Shown: positions 7,116 to 13,635 of the stretch, piece after piece
How positions within the stretch are numbered: position 1 is the first letter of the stretch
Layout of the letters: every line of letters begins with the position of its first letter
From: Bacillota bacterium
Lineage (GTDB): Bacteria; Bacillota; Clostridia; Acetivibrionales; DTU013
Length of the DNA: 20,052 bases
Reading direction: 5' to 3'
Assembly: GCA_023411645.1 (NCBI GenBank)
Contig: JAEYON010000136.1
Span: 1-20,052 of the forward strand
The notes under the pieces: generated by a model
The model's input: the letters and a program-made list of their open reading frames with translations, nothing else
What the model was told of the DNA's origin: nothing
Database searches by the model: none
Program-made: the position numbers and the translations under genes

Positions 7116-8162
7116 TTATTTTCGAAATCTGACATGTCCGGGACATTTAAGATCTGGGTTGGCCATTTCGTTTGGATTCCATCTGCAGTAATTCTTGCAG
7201 TGCAGGCACTGTCCATATGGCTCATCATTTATAATGTGTCCGGCAAAGCCTGGATCTACCAGGCTTGCCTTTCCAACATCTATAATATCTATACCGGTGT
7301 TCAACGCATTGATGGCATCTTCTTTGCTATTGATATTATGAACTCCGAGGACAGGCATATCAGGTAGTTCTTTTTTAATGCACATAGCGCCGTATACTGC
7401 TGGTGAACATGGAAAATCATCCGGAGCATATGCATCGCAGTCACCTCCATATGACACATCAAGAAAGTCTGTAAGATTTGCGATGGCTCTTGCATGGTTC
7501 AGACCATCTTCTAATAGCGGTTCAAAAGCACCAAGACGGATGCCTACTATAAAATCCCCACCACAAGCTTTTTTTACAGCATGCAACACCTCTTTGGCAA
7601 AAAGAGCTTTATCCTGTCCATATTCGTCAGTCCTTATATTAGTTCTTCTGTTGAAGAAACATGAAATTAGATAGCCATGACAACCGTGCAGTTCAACTCC
7701 ATCAAATCCTGCTCTCTGTGCTCTAAGTGCGGCCTTAACAAAATCCTCCGTTGTTTCAGCTATTCTAGCCTTGCTCATTTCAAATCCATTTATTTCATCT
7801 CTGTATTTCATACTACTGGGTGCATCCGCCTGTTTATCGATTCCGTTTCCACCTGCATGAACCAGTTGGATAAAGGCTTTAGCTCCATTTGCATGAATAA
7901 TATCTACAATCTTTTTAAAACCGTCAATCTGCCCATCCTCCCAAAGCCCCAGTTCGGTATTATGGAGGCGGGATCTTTTGGTAATCGCAGTTGCTTCAAC
8001 AATAATGAGACCCGCACCACCCTCTGCCAGGTCAGTATAGTGCTTGATATTTTTCTCTGTCACATAGCCGTTATCATCTGTCCAGTGAAAACATACCATC
8101 GGCGGAATAGCTATACGATTTTTCAAAACAATATTTCTTATTTTAATAGCACTGTTTATCAT
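7116..8162 (-). CDS. Old Yellow Enzyme family NADH:flavin oxidoreductase with four-Cys C-terminus
   Basis: 348 residues, an FMN-binding TIM barrel of the OYE family. Start chosen at ATG 8162, since AAAGGAGC lies five bases upstream; longer in-frame starts lack an SD. Visible motifs are NRIAIPPMV near the N-terminus, FIQLVHAGG, and GFDGVELHGCHGYLIS with His159 and His162 as the substrate-binding pair, followed by RTDEYG. The FMN phosphate-binding region reads IDVGKASLVDP, with Lys where Arg is common. The C-terminus has Cys319-x2-Cys322-x3-Cys326-x13-Cys340, the spacing type that holds a [4Fe-4S] cluster in 2,4-dienoyl-CoA reductase-like OYEs, but the protein stops there and lacks their NAD(P)H/FAD domain. 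Electrons may therefore come from the flavodoxin-like proteins encoded just upstream. Confidence 0.92.
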   Translation of the reverse strand: MINSAIKIRNIVLKNRIAIPPMVCFHWTDDNGYVTEKNIKHYTDLAEGGAGLIIVEATAITKRSRLHNTELGLWEDGQIDGFKKIVDIIHANGAKAFIQLVHAGGNGIDKQADAPSSMKYRDEINGFEMSKARIAETTEDFVKAALRAQRAGFDGVELHGCHGYLISCFFNRRTNIRTDEYGQDKALFAKEVLHAVKKACGGDFIVGIRLGAFEPLLEDGLNHARAIANLTDFLDVSYGGDCDAYAPDDFPCSPAVYGAMCIKKELPDMPVLGVHNINSKEDAINALNTGIDIIDVGKASLVDPGFAGHIINDEPYGQCLHCKNYCRWNPNEMANPDLKCPGHVRFRK

Positions 8163-8253
8163 GGTTGCTCCTTTCATGGCTCCATTAAAGCTTTCCAACT
8201 GTCAATCCTGTTAATATGACCAAATGAGTTCTGCAGCTCTACTTAAATATATC

Positions 8254-9012
8254 TTATCGCTTTACATAGTAATCCTCATAATTGTCCCTTTTTAGGAGCG
8301 AGAAAATAAATCGCCCATTGAAAAGGGACGATAGAAACATAAAAATATCCGCAACTAAAATAAACAACAATGAAGGAATCATTGCACGGGTAAATCTGTT
8401 TTTTGTGTTTTCCTTTTTGCGCACATGACTTGAAAGCCTAATCATACTGTATACCATGCCGCTGTTAAGAAATAAATATATTAACACATTCTGAAGCAGC
8501 GGCAGCCACATAGCGCCGGATATTTCATTACCACTTATTAGGTTCAGTACGATATTCAGAATATAGACTGCAAAAATAATCGGATATACAATAGAAAGTA
8601 CATGGAGCATAACTCCACCGCCGATGCCTATGCCACCGCCCCATTTTACAGAAGTGCGTTCACACCAACATTGGTACATCTGAAGATGTACTTTATTTTG
8701 AATACCCTCTATGAAACCGTTGTTTGAAATCACATAAAGTGTAAAGCGGCAGTCATTTTCCTTGCAATAGCATTCTGCCAGCGTTAAAAACTCCAGCACA
8801 TGGGATGGCATTGCATCCACATAGAGAGGAGCTGAGATAATAAGAGCATCGATATCTCTCAATTGCTCCAAAATCCTTGAGTAATTGTTTTTACTCAGTA
8901 AAGATTCATAGCTTGTAATGCAACCACAAAGCATCAATCTAAAAACATTTGCAAAGAAATGGGAGGCTCCACCTTTTTTCTTTGGACTTCCATTAAGAAT
9001 TAAGACTTTCAC
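8254..9012 (-). CDS. Flavodoxin-like domain fused to membrane segments
   Basis: 252 residues. Residues 1-115 are an NAD(P)H-dependent FMN reductase/flavodoxin fold: MKVLILNGSPKKKG is the FMN phosphate loop and SAPLYVDAMPSHVLEFL the second flavin loop. From about 134 on there are three strongly hydrophobic stretches (about 134-158, 168-190, 209-230) and a charged tail, so the flavin domain would be tethered to the inner face of the membrane. The start is GTG at 9012, whose GTGA overlaps the TGA stop of the upstream flavodoxin gene by four bases; GGGGGAGAG supplies the SD. This indicates translational coupling. The OYE gene follows after 91 bases. It probably takes part in electron transfer to or from the membrane; substrate unknown. 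Confidence 0.8.
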   Translation of the reverse strand: MKVLILNGSPKKKGGASHFFANVFRLMLCGCITSYESLLSKNNYSRILEQLRDIDALIISAPLYVDAMPSHVLEFLTLAECYCKENDCRFTLYVISNNGFIEGIQNKVHLQMYQCWCERTSVKWGGGIGIGGGVMLHVLSIVYPIIFAVYILNIVLNLISGNEISGAMWLPLLQNVLIYLFLNSGMVYSMIRLSSHVRKKENTKNRFTRAMIPSLLFILVADIFMFLSSLFNGRFIFSLLKRDNYEDYYVKR

Positions 9013-9506
9013 AGCACTCTCCCCCTAAGCTCATCTGCTATATCGGCAAAGGTAATCTCAGTTTCTTCAACTCCCATATTGATACTGTTCATTTTTACTA
9101 ACTCTTTTGCAGTCTCTTTTTCAAGTTTACTACCTTTTCCGTAAAAATACACCCTTAGCATCTGATGACTATGGTTGTATCTCTTTATATGATGGGTTTT
9201 CCTTTCCCGATATGTGAAAAATGGAATAGATAAGCCGATACTGCGATCCATAACCCTTTTAATTGAACTGCTGTACCCACCATAACATAATTCACTTATA
9301 ATTGTTATCTTATCACTTGTACCGATTGCTGCTCCTATATGCTGCAATGAATCTTTCATAAAGCAATATCCGGCATTTTTCAACCAGCACTTGAAACATC
9401 CCTGACATGGAGCAGTAATATTTTTTGCATTGACTTCAATTATTTCGTCTTTAAATGCTAATGTGTCAAATAATCCATCATTTATATCGAATATTACTGT
9501 GTGCAT
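9009..9506 (-). CDS. Flavodoxin family protein (FMN reductase-like)
   Basis: 165 residues. The cysteine-rich segment CQGCFKCWLKNAGYC (Cys34, 37, 40, 48), followed by KDSLQHIG and later ITIISELCYGGYSSSIKRVMDR, is typical of clostridial NAD(P)H-dependent flavodoxin-family oxidoreductases. The usual N-terminal Gly-Ser FMN loop is missing: the protein begins MHTVIFDINDG, so FMN binding may be altered or supplied together with the next protein, whose GSP loop is intact. ATG at 9506 follows ATAGGAGT closely. It overlaps the next gene by four bases and heads the redox operon behind a dyad-containing promoter. Cytoplasmic; partner identity is inferred from position only. Confidence 0.82.
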   Translation of the reverse strand: MHTVIFDINDGLFDTLAFKDEIIEVNAKNITAPCQGCFKCWLKNAGYCFMKDSLQHIGAAIGTSDKITIISELCYGGYSSSIKRVMDRSIGLSIPFFTYRERKTHHIKRYNHSHQMLRVYFYGKGSKLEKETAKELVKMNSINMGVEETEITFADIADELRGRVL

Positions 9507-9570
9507 TACTCCTATCCCTCACTTGATTAACATTGTGTAAATAGTTTATGGAATACTACATGTACCCTCC

Positions 9571-9600
9571 ATTATATAGTATTCAAATACTACTTTCCAA
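9571..9600 (-). promoter_or_regulatory. Promoter of the redox operon
   Basis: On the minus strand TTGGAA (9600-9595) and a perfect TATAAT (9576-9571) are 18 bases apart, 65 bases before the flavodoxin ATG. It is the best sigma-A-type promoter in the window. The spacer is almost completely occupied by a dyad (see next entry). Confidence 0.65.
9577..9592. promoter_or_regulatory. Operator-like dyad inside the promoter spacer
   Basis: TAGTATT and AATACTA form perfect 7-base arms around two central bases, touching the -10 box. A second, imperfect dyad with the same outer half-sites, TAGTTTATGGAATACTA, lies downstream at 9542-9558; the centres are about 34 bases apart. The size resembles MarR- or HxlR-type operators, which often control flavodoxin and OYE genes, but no such regulator is encoded in the window. 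Confidence 0.5.
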
Positions 9601-9675
9601 CTGAATTAATTTCGATTAGGACTATTTGCTCCTCACAGGCATAAAGTGACATACCCTCATGTATGATATAAATAT

Positions 9676-10602
9676 TTATGACATAATTGTTTCTATAAAA
9701 AGACTTACAACCTGCGGATCAAACTGCATACCGGCGTTTTTCGTTAATTCCGCGATAGCTTCTTCCATCCCCATGCTCTTTCGATAAATCCGGTCACTGG
9801 TCATTGCGTCATAAGCGTCTGCAACTGCAAGGATGCGGCTGGGAAGGGGGATATTATCAGCCTTCAGCCCCGATGGATAACCTTTTCCATCCCAACGCTC
9901 ATGATGGAATAGGATGTAATTCGCCACAGCCCCAAGATCGGGAAATTCTTTGACAATTCGCCATCCTATCTCCGAGTGACGTTTCATTTCAACCCAGTCT
10001 TCAGTTGTCAGTGGCGCAGGTTTTTTCAGTATAGTTGGATTGATTCCAATCTTACCAATATCGTGAAGAACCGCCAATAATGAAAGCTCCTCCATTTCTT
10101 CAGATGTAAACTGAAAATGAAGACCTAGGAGATTGCAGTGTGCCTCTAATCTACTTGCGTGCTCTTTTGTCTCTAAGCATTGATCGTGCAAAGCTTCCAG
10201 CAGCATATTGATGGTAGTGTTTTGGCATGTATTTACCTCGAGGTCATCCTTTGTATCTCTTATAATGAAAGCAAAGCACTCACCACCGGACGGAACAACA
10301 ATGACATTGCATTCTCTGTCTAGCACTTCGACATACCTTGATATTTCATGTATTTTCTTTGAAATGAGAGCACCTCTGAAGTATTCGATCCAATCGAATT
10401 TGCGCTTATTGCCTAAAAAGACCTCGGAGGCCTTTTTCCCAATGATATTATCCTGATGCAAGCCTACCATTTTTTGGAGACCAGCACTGACATCCAGAAA
10501 TATATAGTCGGTTGCCTTTCCGCAGTCGTTAACAATCAATTGTAAAAACCCGATGCCTAACAGGGGAAGGCTCTCAATTTTTTTGTTAGAATATTCATTC
10601 AT
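9676..10602 (-). CDS. PAS-HD-GYP protein, probable c-di-GMP phosphodiesterase
   Basis: 308 residues from ATG 10602, preferred because AAAGGA lies nine bases before it. A longer frame begins at ATG 10680, which overlaps the cheD stop as TAATG but has no SD. Residues about 10-115 are a PAS-type sensor domain (DYIFLDVSAGLQKMVG, NIIGKKASEVF). Residues about 130-308 are an HD-GYP domain with the metal ligands intact: LHDIGKIGI (His180, Asp181), His209, and HHERWDGKGYPSGL (His233, His234, GYP at 241-243), then ADAYDAMTSDR. HD-GYP enzymes hydrolyse c-di-GMP. There is no receiver domain, so it cannot accept phosphate from CheA directly. It is the last gene of the che operon, tying that system to c-di-GMP. 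Confidence 0.92.
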   Translation of the reverse strand: MNEYSNKKIESLPLLGIGFLQLIVNDCGKATDYIFLDVSAGLQKMVGLHQDNIIGKKASEVFLGNKRKFDWIEYFRGALISKKIHEISRYVEVLDRECNVIVVPSGGECFAFIIRDTKDDLEVNTCQNTTINMLLEALHDQCLETKEHASRLEAHCNLLGLHFQFTSEEMEELSLLAVLHDIGKIGINPTILKKPAPLTTEDWVEMKRHSEIGWRIVKEFPDLGAVANYILFHHERWDGKGYPSGLKADNIPLPSRILAVADAYDAMTSDRIYRKSMGMEEAIAELTKNAGMQFDPQVVSLFIETIMS

Positions 10603-10679
10603 GCGCAAATTCCTTTCTTTATCGTTTTCCTTATCTCTGCTCAGAAGATTCCAAATACCTAAACCCCAAATCAGTCTCA

Positions 10680-11159
10680 TTATATTGAACGATTGATAAT
10701 CGGTTGACGGTGGACCACCACCAATCCGGTTTTTGCTTCCATCGATATACTTCTGCTATCATATCCCCGAAGGTCACTCTTTTGGATTGTCAATCCTATT
10801 TTTGATAATGTTCTCTTTACGGCATCAATGTTTTTCTTTCCTATGTTGTAAATATCCAAGCTCAGCATCGACTCCGCTCCACCATACATTTGAACCTGAA
10901 GTTCATCCTTACTGCAGCCGTACTGGCTGAACACTGCATTAATAAGCAAAGCAACCCCTGTTTCAGCAAAATAACCGGGGCGATTTTTCATATCCCTGTC
11001 ATACAATGGTGTGGGGAGAACTACATGGATCATTCCTGCAACCTTTTTCAGAGGACTGTAGACAGTGACTGCCACACAGGAGGCTAGCGCAAATGTTCTA
11101 ATAACATCATCTTCGTTATCGGTTACGATGTATTCTCCCATTCCTACTATCAAATCCAC
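10680..11159 (-). CDS. cheD: Chemoreceptor glutamine deamidase CheD
   Basis: CheD converts specific receptor glutamines to glutamate and thereby tunes receptor activity. The active-site block is clear: TFALASCVAVTVY with the catalytic Cys, then GMIHVVLP with the catalytic His, and later QMYGGAESM and IGKKNIDAVKRTL. Start: the frame opens with GTG at 11168, touching the cheB stop; I prefer GTG at 11159, six bases after AGGTG, which puts Cys at 28 and His at 45, close to the numbering of Thermotoga CheD (Cys27, His44). 159 residues, usual length. In many Firmicutes CheD is controlled by CheC, which is not seen here. Confidence 0.92.
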   Translation of the reverse strand: MDLIVGMGEYIVTDNEDDVIRTFALASCVAVTVYSPLKKVAGMIHVVLPTPLYDRDMKNRPGYFAETGVALLINAVFSQYGCSKDELQVQMYGGAESMLSLDIYNIGKKNIDAVKRTLSKIGLTIQKSDLRGYDSRSISMEAKTGLVVVHRQPIINRSI

Positions 11160-11168
11160 CGTAATCAC

Positions 11169-12197
11169 CTACTCGAACAACTGCGACAATGCTTGAGGTA
11201 TATTTTCCAATGCCGTTTGCATTTCCACAGCTCCAATATCAAAGGCTACTTTCGGCATTCCGTACACGACGGATGAAGCTTTGTCCTGGCCGATAGTTCG
11301 GCCGCCCTTACGCCGTATGTTGAGAAGTCCTTTAGCCCCGTCATAGCCCATTCCTGTCAGGAGAATCCCAACCGCATTTCTACCTGCTTCCTTAGCAACC
11401 GAATCAAATAAAACATCCACTGACGGGCAATGCCCGTTTACCTTATCTCCATGAAAACATTCAACCTGATACCTTTTACCGACTTTCTTAACCCTCATAT
11501 GCTGATCTCCCGGTGCTATCAGAACTCTACCCGTATCCACATAATCACCGCTTACAGCTTCCTTAACTTTAAGAGAGGTTTGGTTGTCCAGTCTTTCAGC
11601 AAGCATCCTTGAAAAAACAGGAGGGATATGCTGTACAATTACGATGCCCGGAACAGCGGGACGAAGGAGTCGAAGTATATTGTAAATAGCTTCAGTTCCA
11701 CCAGTAGAAGCTCCAATAGCGATAATCCCGCCTGAGTCCTGTACCATATTGCTTGTAACACTCTGCGTCGATTTTTTACGTTCCAGCCATGCGGTTTTTG
11801 ATGCAATGGAAGCTGTTTTTATCCTTAGAATTAAATCTCTAATGAAAGCTTCCATACCTTTAAATGAACTGCTATCAGGCTTGGCAACAAAATCTACAAC
11901 ACCTGCCTCCATCGCTTCAAAAACTACACTACTGACCGCGCTTACCATGACAATGGGAATAAAACACTGAGGCAGCAACCAGCGTGCAAATTCTATTCCG
12001 TTCATTTTAGGCATTTCCACATCACAGGTGATCACATCAGGACGAACCTCAACTATTTTATCTCTTGCCTCGAAAGGGTCGGCTGCAATAGCCGCCACCT
12101 CTATCTGCGGATCGGATGATATACCCATAACGATCATTTCACGGGATACTATGCTATCGTCAATAACCAAAACCCGAATTATTTTACCTGTATCCAC
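11169..12197 (-). CDS. cheB: Chemotaxis response regulator protein-glutamate methylesterase CheB
   Basis: 342 residues: a receiver domain (1-125) and a C-terminal methylesterase (about 150-342). Phospho-acceptor Asp59 lies in ITCDVEMPKMNG, with Lys106 in FVAKP. The esterase triad is complete at Ser164 (IGASTGGTEA), His190 (VIVQHIPP) and Asp286 (LLTGMGYDGAKG), the same numbering as in enterobacterial CheB. CheB removes methyl groups from receptor glutamates when phosphorylated by CheA, the feedback arm of adaptation. The start is GTG at 12197; its SD, AAGGAG, overlaps the cheR stop codon, and the cheR-cheB gap is five bases. It is the only receiver domain in this cluster. Confidence 0.96.
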   Translation of the reverse strand: MDTGKIIRVLVIDDSIVSREMIVMGISSDPQIEVAAIAADPFEARDKIVEVRPDVITCDVEMPKMNGIEFARWLLPQCFIPIVMVSAVSSVVFEAMEAGVVDFVAKPDSSSFKGMEAFIRDLILRIKTASIASKTAWLERKKSTQSVTSNMVQDSGGIIAIGASTGGTEAIYNILRLLRPAVPGIVIVQHIPPVFSRMLAERLDNQTSLKVKEAVSGDYVDTGRVLIAPGDQHMRVKKVGKRYQVECFHGDKVNGHCPSVDVLFDSVAKEAGRNAVGILLTGMGYDGAKGLLNIRRKGGRTIGQDKASSVVYGMPKVAFDIGAVEMQTALENIPQALSQLFE

Positions 12198-12202
12198 GGT
12201 AC

Positions 12203-13018
12203 CTACTCCTTCCTGTAAACTGCAGGCATTACATACCTGTAGCGCGTTTTTTCACGGTTCAGCCCTTCTGAATGTCCGATGAACAGGAAGCCTCCTGGTT
12301 CCGTAATATCATAAAAATGTTCAGCAAGTCTGTCCTTGGTTTTATTATCAAAATAAATCATGACATTCCTGCAAAAAATGACATGCATTTTCTTTCGAAA
12401 AGGGTATGTGGCGTCTATTAGGTTAATATTGCTGAAAATTACTTCATTTCTGATCTTCTCAGACAGAATAAAGTGTCCTGAGTCATGTTCCTTGAAATAT
12501 TTCTTTTTCCAGTACTCTGGCAGGTCTTTCATCTTCTCACGGCTGTAAACACCTTCCCGTGCGGCAGCAATGACACCCTTCGATATATCTGTTGCCAGTA
12601 TCTTTGTTTCCCATTCCACTTTATTCGGACCTAAGAATTCATCAATAATCATTGCCAGCGTATATGGTTCTTCTCCCGTGGAGCATGCCGCGCTCCAAAT
12701 ACGCAGATCCCGGTTCAGCACCGTCTTTGTCAGATAAGGCAGCACGATATCCCTAAAATATTGGAAATGTGCGGGTTCTCTCATGAAAAAGGTATGGTTG
12801 GTTGTGATCCTGTCCAACATATCGGAAGCGGCTTTCCCGGTTTTATCCGATGTTACATAGCTCATATACTCAGTCAGACTGGAAAAGTTCATGCTTGACA
12901 GTGTATGTCCGAGCCTTCCCTCGACAAGAGTCTTTTTCTCATCCTTAAATTGGATGCCATAATTAGCTTTTATATAATCCGCAAATTGCCTGAATTCCTG
13001 TTCACTTACAGCTTTCAC
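12203..13018 (-). CDS. cheR: Chemotaxis protein methyltransferase CheR
   Basis: 271 residues, normal length. The N-terminal helical part (1-75) precedes TTNHTFFMREPAHF (72-85), and the SAM-binding site is RIWSAACSTGEEPYTLAM (106-123), followed by ILATDIS and VIFCRNVMIYFD. CheR methylates receptor glutamates using S-adenosylmethionine. No C-terminal TPR or pentapeptide-tether extension is present, consistent with a receptor lacking the NWETF-type tail. The start is GTG at 13018, three bases after GGGGGGAG. That SD is partly within the arm of a small hairpin. Confidence 0.96.
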   Translation of the reverse strand: MKAVSEQEFRQFADYIKANYGIQFKDEKKTLVEGRLGHTLSSMNFSSLTEYMSYVTSDKTGKAASDMLDRITTNHTFFMREPAHFQYFRDIVLPYLTKTVLNRDLRIWSAACSTGEEPYTLAMIIDEFLGPNKVEWETKILATDISKGVIAAAREGVYSREKMKDLPEYWKKKYFKEHDSGHFILSEKIRNEVIFSNINLIDATYPFRKKMHVIFCRNVMIYFDNKTKDRLAEHFYDITEPGGFLFIGHSEGLNREKTRYRYVMPAVYRKE

Positions 13019-13026
13019 AAACTCCC

Positions 13027-13048
13027 CCCTTCACAAGTGAAAGAAGGG
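13027..13048 (-). promoter_or_regulatory. Hairpin overlapping the cheR SD
   Basis: On the mRNA, CCCTTC and GAAGGG (plus-strand 13043-13048 and 13027-13032) can pair around ten bases; an alternative is TTCAC-TT-GTGAA. The 3' arm shares three G residues with the cheR SD (13022-13029), so folding would partly hide it. It lies in the 80-base cheW-cheR gap, the widest but one in the operon. A translational throttle on cheR is possible; pairing is short. Confidence 0.35.
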
Positions 13049-13098
13049 TCAAAAGGCACTCCTTCAAACCTTGTCGCTTTTAATTGAAAGTTTTCATA

Positions 13099-13590
13099 TC
13101 AAGTCACAGAGCTGAGGAACTCGACCTCATCGTCTGTCAGTATTTTCTGACAATCCAGAAGCAGTTTGACGTTTCCATTAGCCTTGCCTACACCCTTGAT
13201 GTATTTGAGACCACCTTTATTGATATCCGGAGGAGGCGCAATATCCTCGTCGGCTATAGCGATTACCTCTGAAACGCTGTCTACAATCAACCCGGTTGAA
13301 ATACTATTCGTATCAAGGACAATAATGCAGGTTCTGTCGTCATATTCTCTGGCTGCTTTATTAAAACGCAGCCGGGCATCCATGACAGGAATAATTTTAC
13401 CCCGGAGGTTGGTGATTCCTTTTACATACTTCGGCATCCCAGGGACTACCGTAATGGGCTGAATACCAATAATTTCGGTAATGTAACGTATTTCGATCCC
13501 GTATAGCTCGTTCCCCATGGAGAAGATAAGATACTTTCCTTCCAGCATATCTTCTTGTTCCGTAAAGTCCAGCAAGTCGGTCTGTGCCAT
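13099..13590 (-). CDS. cheW: Chemotaxis coupling protein CheW
   Basis: 163 residues, a single CheW domain that links receptor tips to CheA. Typical segments are GKYLIFSMGNELYGIEIRYI (18-37), VVPGMPKYVKGITNLRGKII (48-67), PVMDARLRF, and the closing LLLDCQKILTDDEVEF (143-158). ATG at 13590 follows AAAGGAGG by about nine bases. It lies 45 bases after cheA. A badly decayed relative of this gene is found upstream of the operon at 17969-18145. Confidence 0.96.
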   Translation of the reverse strand: MAQTDLLDFTEQEDMLEGKYLIFSMGNELYGIEIRYITEIIGIQPITVVPGMPKYVKGITNLRGKIIPVMDARLRFNKAAREYDDRTCIIVLDTNSISTGLIVDSVSEVIAIADEDIAPPPDINKGGLKYIKGVGKANGNVKLLLDCQKILTDDEVEFLSSVT

Positions 13591-13635
13591 CTTTTACAGC
13601 CTCCTTTTATGTATATATTGTATATAAATCATTGT

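Noticed and set aside
7133..7145. Near-palindrome ATGTCC-G-GGACAT
   Set aside because: Lies inside the coding end of the OYE gene, where it encodes the conserved Cys-Pro-Gly-His region; probably chance.
10603..10680. 26-residue N-terminal extension of the PAS-HD-GYP protein
   Set aside because: The upstream ATG has no SD, though it overlaps the cheD stop as TAATG; the downstream ATG has AAAGGA and fits the usual PAS protein start.
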